Assembly: GCA_002989075.1 (NCBI GenBank)
Contig: PSQN01000016.1
Location: 1,995,749 to 2,059,748 of the forward strand
Direction of reading: 5' to 3'
Length of the DNA: 64,000 bases
Origin: Arthonia radiata
Taxonomy: Eukaryota > Ascomycota > Arthoniomycetes > Arthoniales > Arthoniaceae
Part shown: positions 58,632 through 64,000 of the stretch, piece after piece
Layout: every line of letters starts with the position of its first letter
Numbering within the stretch: the first letter of the stretch is position 1
The notes under the pieces: model-generated
The model's database searches: none
What the model saw: only the letters and a program-made list of their open reading frames with translations
Told to the model about the DNA's origin: nothing
Made by a program: the position numbers and the translations under genes

Positions 58632-60485
58632 ATGGTTATTTTAATGTGGTGGCTGTGCTGCCTGGATATGATTAGAGACAATGGCACGATCATGATACAC
58701 AGTTTTTGGATTCGCTCTTGAAATCACCATTTCGATTATGTAAGTGGAAGGTGTAACTGCATCACGTCCCCTGTCGGTGGACTCACAGATGATCGTCTCC
58801 ACCATGCTCGTAAGGTCTCAATCTACATGTACATACAACGTCGCTTCTAATACGATGCACGGTATGTTCTTGTGACCTCTGAGGGAAAGCGCTGCTGCGT
58901 GAAAGCATAGCTCTGCCCAAGCCACCGACACCATTCTCCAACATCCCCATTTACTTCAGCAGAGCCACGCTAGCACAAAGAAGCTTACACATATCACAAG
59001 TCAGATGCCCTCTGTGCCGCTCACCAGCGTCGCCATGATCAAAGATCCAGAACATCGTCCAAAGCGCGGCCTATTCGAGCAACGAAACGGCGGCGTCCGG
59101 ATACTCGCGCATGTTCCTCCTGAGGCGGTGGGTTGACGATGACGTTTAAGGCCTTACCACACCTGTGTCCTCCTCACTTATCTTGCGAACACGATTGTTT
59201 TGCTCCAAGACGTTAATGGCGCAGTGAAGCAAGGCTGGGTTGATTCGACGTCTTTCTTACCTTCGTCTGCTTGATGCTTCATCGTCTCGAGCCTGCATTT
59301 TGGGCTTCGCTGGTCTTCGTCTGCGTCGTCTGCTCCTCCACCCTTCGACAGCCGCGTCTTCGTCCTCCCCTTCATCCGCTTCATCATCTTTCGCCGTTTG
59401 TCTGCCTCGCCTTCTCGTCGCCCTTCATTCATAGAATCAGTCCAGGAAGGAGATGAATGGATGGTCACCCGGGGACGAACTGGCAAGCCTGAAGAGCAGG
59501 AGCAAAGATCTGTAGGTAATTTCCTCGTGCCGTAACGACACCGATTAGCTGGCGTGGGCTGCATTGATCATGTTTGAGGCGTTAGCCAAAGACTGAGGTT
59601 TGCTGCGTCGAGAGGTGATATTGTGTACAGGGAGCTTTCAGTCGTACTCCTGTAAAGGGTGAGCGTCCTCTAGCATGAAATTCGTAAAGATATCAGCTGG
59701 GTTGGGATGCCTACACGTGCTCTACTGAAATCGGAGAAGTGGGACTGTGAAAGCTGTGCATGAGTCTATTACACACATGTAGCAGGAAGTTGGTATCCAT
59801 TCACCTGGCGAAACGGCAAAAATGAAACTTCTTAGCCATGTACTACTGTGCGTAATGGACTAGCACTCTGTACATATACAGTACTTGCTGTGCAGCGCCA
59901 TCGGAACTCTGGATCGCTTACAACATCGATATAGACGCGTCATCAAAAGCGATGTATCTTGAAGCACGACGACGCACTATTGGACGCTCGTAGGGAACAG
60001 AGCAGAGCCCATCATGTCGGCGCCAGAGAGTAAGAGAAATCGAGCAGCGGCGAGGGAGTGAATCGGCCTCTATGCGACGCTTTTTGCGCAAGACCGCGGT
60101 ATCGTCAGAGGATCATTGGTAGTGAGAATGGTTTGCTTTCTTGCATACGGCTGTGTGGAAGGACTATGACAGAAGCAAAAAGCCATCTCTGCTTGATGAA
60201 CATGACTGCCTCGATCCCTCTGTACAGCAGGTGCAGAGACCTCAGATGTAAAAGCCCGACATGCAACAGTCACCAGTGGCTGCCTTGGTTTCATCAGAGG
60301 AATATAACGTTGACAGACGGACTTCACTTGCAGAAAAGCGTGCAAGTAGATTGCATTAATGGAACTAAAGGACGAGGGATGACAATGAGAAAAGATGGAG
60401 ATGCTGGAGACGGACAGAGGGAGGTATAGCCTGACGCTGTGATTAGTGTGTGCAGGAAGTGCTTCAGATAGCCCGTGCATCCCAA
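58632..60485. other. Long intergenic region up to the AT-rich block
   Basis: 1.85 kb of normal composition. Frames at 59178-59564 (minus, charged, low complexity) and 60058-60429 (plus) have no support beyond being open. No gene called. Confidence 0.35.
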
Positions 60486-60734
60486 TTTCTTAGCAACTTA
60501 CCGTAATTTTATAGACTGCCTCCTTATTCTATATTATTGTTATTGTTATTACTATTCTTATTTTAGCTAAATTAAGGCTAATTTTTTATATATAGACTCT
60601 TAAATTAAAGTAGTAGTAATATTATATCTTCTAAATAAGTAAAATTTAATATAAAGAGTATACATACTACTATTACTAATATCTAGCTAAAAAGCTTTAG
60701 CGATACTAAACGTTATCAAAGTCTTTATAGTAAC
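60486..60734. repeat. AT-rich, RIP-like sequence left of the solo LTR
   Basis: From about 60486 the sequence becomes strongly A/T-rich with abundant TA steps and few CA/TG, as expected for repeat-induced point mutation. It ends in GTAAC, the left target duplication of the LTR. The host element cannot be identified. Confidence 0.6.
60730..60734. repeat. Target site duplication, left copy (GTAAC)
   Basis: GTAAC immediately before the LTR start TGTT; the same five bases follow the LTR end at 61241-61245. Confidence 0.8.
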
Positions 60735-61240
60735 TGTTGGAAATTAACCAACTAGCTGGTTAGCCAGAACCCTCAGTGGCCCGGAGTATTGGACAGGTCC
60801 TACCAGCTGTCCCGGCCTAGAATAGAACAAGCCTTTTACCTAAAGGATCGGGCCTAGTAGCCCGGGCCAAGGACAAAAAGGAGCATTGCACGACCCGTCT
60901 TAGACAGCTGGCCCGTAGTCTAAGACAACACGGGATAGACTGAGACTAACAGTTTTAGATAGACGGAATTACCGTCTTGTGCGGTAAGTTACGGGTTATC
61001 TGGCCCCTATCAAAAGAACAGATATCTAGTAAGTCCTGCACGGGCCGCTAGACTTAGATATATAAGCTAGGATCCCTCTAGAGGATTCTAGCTAACAAGA
61101 CAGACAACACAACAACAGCTTCTCTTTGTTACTAAGTATTGAACCTGTAACAAGCCTAAGTATTGCACTAGTCCCAAGCTAGTCTCGTCTTCCTACTCTT
61201 TGTAGTAGTATCCTTCTTCTTCCCTGCACCCTTTTTAACA
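60735..61240. mobile_element. Solo LTR, 506 bp, copy 1 (intact)
   Basis: Begins TGTTGGAAATTAACC and ends CCCTTTTTAACA, so the ends are 5'-TGTT...AACA-3' inverted, as for LTR retrotransposons. It is flanked by perfect GTAAC duplications (60730-60734 and 61241-61245). The first 332 bp recur at 61959-62290 with about three differences. Its base composition is ordinary while both flanks are AT-rich, so it inserted after the flanks were mutated. No internal coding region adjoins it, hence a solo LTR formed by LTR-LTR recombination. The superfamily and orientation cannot be fixed from the LTR alone. Confidence 0.8.
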
Positions 61241-61245
61241 GTAAC
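61241..61245. repeat. Target site duplication, right copy (GTAAC)
   Basis: Matches the left copy at 60730-60734 exactly. Confidence 0.8.
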
Positions 61246-61958
61246 TTGTACTATATAGTAGCGTTTAAAAAAAAAGTAGTAAATAGTAAATAAGATAGTA
61301 GAGAGCTAAGCTTAGTTAGAGAAATAGTAGCGCCTTGCTATAATAAAGAAGAAGATATATATTAATTATAAGAAGAGTAGTAGTAAGAAATTTAGTTAAA
61401 GTAAAGTACTACTACTATAGTAGCTTTTTTACTAATATAGACTAAATATATTTAATACTAACTATAAGCGTATATAAATAAAAAAGATAGTAAAAAAGTA
61501 AATATAATATAAAACTACTATTAGTTTCTTTAGTACTTATTACTAGTAGCTAAATTGTATAGAAAGTAAATATATAGAAGATAAAATAATTTAAAAGGAC
61601 TTTAGTAATTATAACAAAAAGAAGGTTAAAATATACAATAAGTAGTAGTAGTCGCTATATTGCTACTATATTAAATATTAAATGCTTATTAATTATCTTT
61701 TAAAAGTCTTTTTACTATATTATATAGATAATAAAAAGTTTTAGCTATATAAGTACTTTAAGCTAAATATTCTTGAAAGTAAAATTAATAAGTATCTTAC
61801 TTAGCTTAATTATAATATATCTTAAATAAAGATATATACTATTATAAGTTAAATAATAAAGCTATATAAAAGTAAATAGTAATATTAATATTAATATTAA
61901 TTTAGAATTAAGATAATATTATAAAGTTTATTTTTTTATAGAAATTTTATAAGTAAAT
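61246..61958. repeat. AT-rich, RIP-like sequence between the two LTR copies
   Basis: 713 bp of extreme A/T content, rich in TAGTA and TATA runs and nearly without CA. No frame is open for any useful length. It is probably the continuation of the old element interrupted by the solo LTR. Confidence 0.6.
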
Positions 61959-62290
61959 TGTTGGAAATTAACCAACTAGCTGGTTAGCCAGAACCCTCAG
62001 TGGCCCGGAGTATTGGACAGGTCCTACCAGCTGTCCCGGCCTAGAATAGAACAAGCCTTTTACCTAAAGGATCGGGCCTAGTAGCCCGGGCCTAGGACAA
62101 AAAGGAGCATTGCACGACCCGTCTTAGACAGCTGGCCCGTAGTCTAAGACAACACGGGATAGACTGAGACTAACAGTTTTAGATAGACGGAATTACCGTC
62201 TTGTGCGGTAAGTTACGGGTTATCTGGCCCCTATCAAAAGAACAGATATCTAGTAAGTCCTGCACGGACCGCTAAACTTAGATATATAAG
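61959..62290. mobile_element. LTR copy 2, truncated (first 332 of 506 bp)
   Basis: Starts TGTTGGAAATTAACC and follows copy 1 base for base, with about three substitutions, up to GATATATAAG. Similarity then stops abruptly at 62290. The missing 174 bp may lie beyond the element that begins at 62291. Confidence 0.8.
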
Positions 62291-62764
62291 TATAACGCCG
62301 GTCGCTGGGGAGACCGAGCTAAGGCTCACTTGCCTTGTATGCTTGTCGACCTTGGTGGTAGGTATCTTGTGTGCTAGAGACTAAAAGGCAGGAGAGGCGA
62401 GACAGATTATAGAAGGTAAGAGGGGCTTGACTAAGATAGATAGAAGGTGAAGTACGTTATCTGAATATAGTTAAGAAACTTATATTCAGATGTTAAGTTA
62501 ATAAACTAAAGTCTATCCTAAAGTCGGCCATTAGTCTAACTATATAGTCTAAGGTATACAGGGAGAGTTTCTTTATGTTTACTAACTCGATAATATCTAT
62601 ATCGGGTTTATAGAGAATATAGGCTTTTATAGCCGTCTTGTCCGATAATACCTACAGCGGGTTTATAGGCTTAGTCGGGAATAATACTAGTAGGACTAAG
62701 ATAATTAGCAGTAGTTAATACTTAGACGTGCGCTAGGCCGTCTAGAGCTGGTACTCGTAATACA
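62291..62764 (-). repeat. Putative 3' LTR of the gypsy element
   Basis: On the minus strand it starts TGTATTACGAGTACC directly after the purine-rich tract and ends GGCGTTATA at 62291. A terminal TACA changed to TATA by C-to-T mutation would restore the TGTA/TACA ends. Confidence 0.45.
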
Positions 62765-62780
62765 ATCCCCTCTCTTCTAG
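62765..62780 (-). other. Polypurine tract
   Basis: Minus strand CTAGAAGAGAGGGGAT immediately before the LTR start, the expected plus-strand primer site of an LTR retrotransposon. Confidence 0.5.
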
Positions 62781-63529
62781 TTAAATCGTCCTCGATTGAC
62801 CCTCAGCCTTTTAAACACGTATAAGTTGCGTTTCGTCCCCCTCTTTGTAACTAATTTGTAAGTCGCTATACCTCGCATAAAGTCCGTTACTGCGGGTCCT
62901 AATAAAAAGTATAGCTAATACCTGTTAATTAAAGCCTACGGTATCGAAATGCCTTCTTATTCTAAATATATGTCGACTAAGGAAAGATGTGTAGTTCAGT
63001 CTAGGAAGGCGACGTGTTCGGTATATACTCGGGACGAGAAGAGTTGTAATTTACGGGTATTAATGGTAGATAGTATGCCTTGTTGCTGTCTTCTTGTAGT
63101 AACTAGAACTAACTTAGTTGTAGCGCGTTTAGTTTATTCTTAATATTTCTCTTAGTTGGCTGCCCTCTAGCGCGCGAAGCGCTAATTACATTTATTAAAG
63201 GCTTAGACAGCAGCGTTCGTTGCGGCTGTACAGCGTAACCGATCTAAGGTCTAGAAGTTAAAAGAGGAGGTTAAGAAGACTTGTACGCGGGTAGCAGCGA
63301 AGTTAGCTTAGAATAAGTTATTGAAGTAAGAGAAGCTTACTACGTCGATAGCTAGTAATAATATATTTAAATGTCTGAGCGGGTTATCTATTAACTTTTA
63401 GAGTAACTCTTATTCGGTATTGGGTAGCGGTCCTGTAACGTAGTAGGCTGGTTCGTTTAAAGATAATCTGGATGCCGGCGAGGCACACTAGGTAGTAGAT
63501 TAAGGTATTAATGCTGCTACGACCGACTA

Positions 63530-63915
63530 ATATTCTGGTTCTAATACTGTTGAATGGTAGCTTTATAGTTAGTTAGGTTTCGTTCCGGTTCCCATTAATT
63601 TTTATGTTTGGAGTATTCTTTCTATTTTACGAGATACTGTCGTTTGCCTCGGTGTTGTCTGTAAGCTCGAATCGTTTTAACCTCGTACTCGGGTTCTTAG
63701 TTGTTAGAAAGGATTTTGGGGTTGGGTCGTTCCGCTTCTTGGAAGTAGACTAGTTTTAACAGCGCTATATAGAATACAGAATGTATTCTTATTGTCTTTA
63801 GGAGTTCTAGTTTAAATGTTATAGGTCTTAATTGCTGTAAGATTTTAAACGGTCTTGTCTTAGTGTAGTCGAGTTTCTTGCTTGATCTAATAGTTTTTAA
63901 GTTTCTTATAAGCAA
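63530..63915 (-). pseudogene. Remnant of gypsy integrase C terminus and chromodomain
   Basis: The minus frame 63697-63915 has TRPFKILQQLRPITFKLEL followed by RIHSVFYIALLKLV. This matches the GPF...I..IG..AYKL.LP...RIHPVFHVSLLK pattern of Ty3/gypsy integrase ends. Downstream a chromodomain-like stretch (EYEVKTIRAYRQHRGKRQYLVK) is cut by TAG codons where Trp is expected (63600-63640), a typical RIP outcome (TGG to TAG). Not functional. Confidence 0.6.
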
Positions 63916-64000
63916 GTAAGCTCTTCCCTCCTCTTTTATGCTTGTATTTAGGATAGTTCTTGATTTGTTATACTATTTTCTCATTCGTTCGGTAATAAAC

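Larger units (their letters stand above)
62291..64000 (-). mobile_element. Chromodomain Ty3/gypsy retrotransposon, 3' end, RIP-decayed, runs off window
   Basis: Read on the minus strand: an integrase C-terminal region (63697-63915), a chromodomain-like stretch (about 63530-63690) interrupted by TAG codons, a polypurine tract (62765-62780) and a putative 3' LTR of 474 bp (62291-62764). The order matches the 3' end of a chromovirus-type element. The left edge coincides with the truncation of LTR copy 2, which implies nested insertion. Confidence 0.6.

Noticed and set aside
59178-59564. 128-aa charged minus-strand frame
   Set aside because: Low-complexity Lys/Arg/Glu composition from purine-rich DNA, with no conserved motif.
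60735-62290. Two LTR copies as the ends of one complete retrotransposon
   Set aside because: The DNA between them is only about 700 bp, AT-rich and non-coding, and copy 1 has its own target duplication on both sides, so it is a solo LTR and not a 5' LTR.

Overview
The window is nuclear DNA of a filamentous ascomycete. Genes carry short introns (about 50-140 nt, with GTAAGT/GTGAGT-like donors and CTAAC/CTGAC branch sites). Its repertoire includes a siderophore transporter, a class III chitinase, a But2-domain secreted protein, Ser/Thr-rich surface proteins and CDC42. A Dothideomycete is my best guess from overall style, but no single gene proves it. I found no tRNA, rRNA or CRISPR array.

Layout. 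1-5.1 kb: the 5' end of SDS22 (minus), ferrochelatase HEM15 (plus, with a GC-AG intron), ISY1 (minus), an unresolved spliced minus-strand gene and an F-box-like gene. 5.6-13.5 kb: a BOR1-type anion transporter, PRP38, a 77-aa spliced gene, two small membrane proteins and an MFS transporter. 14.0-16.3 kb: two tandem paralogues of a single-pass Ser/Thr-rich membrane protein, the downstream one broken by two frameshifts. 17.0-22.4 kb: MET13-type methylenetetrahydrofolate reductase divergent from URA5, followed by a SIT-family siderophore transporter. 23.3-27.7 kb: CDC42 and a 1,027-codon disordered protein. 28.8-33.7 kb: a secreted But2-domain protein with a 39-bp minisatellite, and a GH18 chitinase. 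34.7-38.5 kb: F-box-like fragments, a CorA-like membrane protein and a small secreted protein. 38.9-46.6 kb (minus strand): a disordered 781-aa protein, a Cys/His-containing protein, a glutathione S-transferase and a frameshifted secreted protein. 46.9-51.5 kb: a 2-oxoglutarate/Fe(II) oxygenase-like protein and a TMEM184/DUF300 membrane protein. 53.1-58.6 kb: a very large repeat-rich, probably GPI-anchored glycoprotein.

From about 60.49 kb to the end the composition changes abruptly to AT-rich, RIP-like DNA. This block holds a 506-bp solo LTR with a perfect 5-bp target duplication (GTAAC) and a second copy of the same LTR that stops exactly where the LTR of another element begins. That element is a RIP-decayed chromodomain Ty3/gypsy retrotransposon on the minus strand, running off the window.

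How the genes relate: most of the window is a mix of housekeeping genes (haem, folate/methionine, pyrimidine, splicing, polarity) and cell-surface or secreted genes. I see no biosynthetic cluster or defence island. The least described items are the repeat-built surface protein at 53-58.6 kb, the decaying tandem paralogue pair at 14-16 kb and the nested LTR structure at the right end. All exon-intron structures were assigned by eye from splice signals and reading frame.
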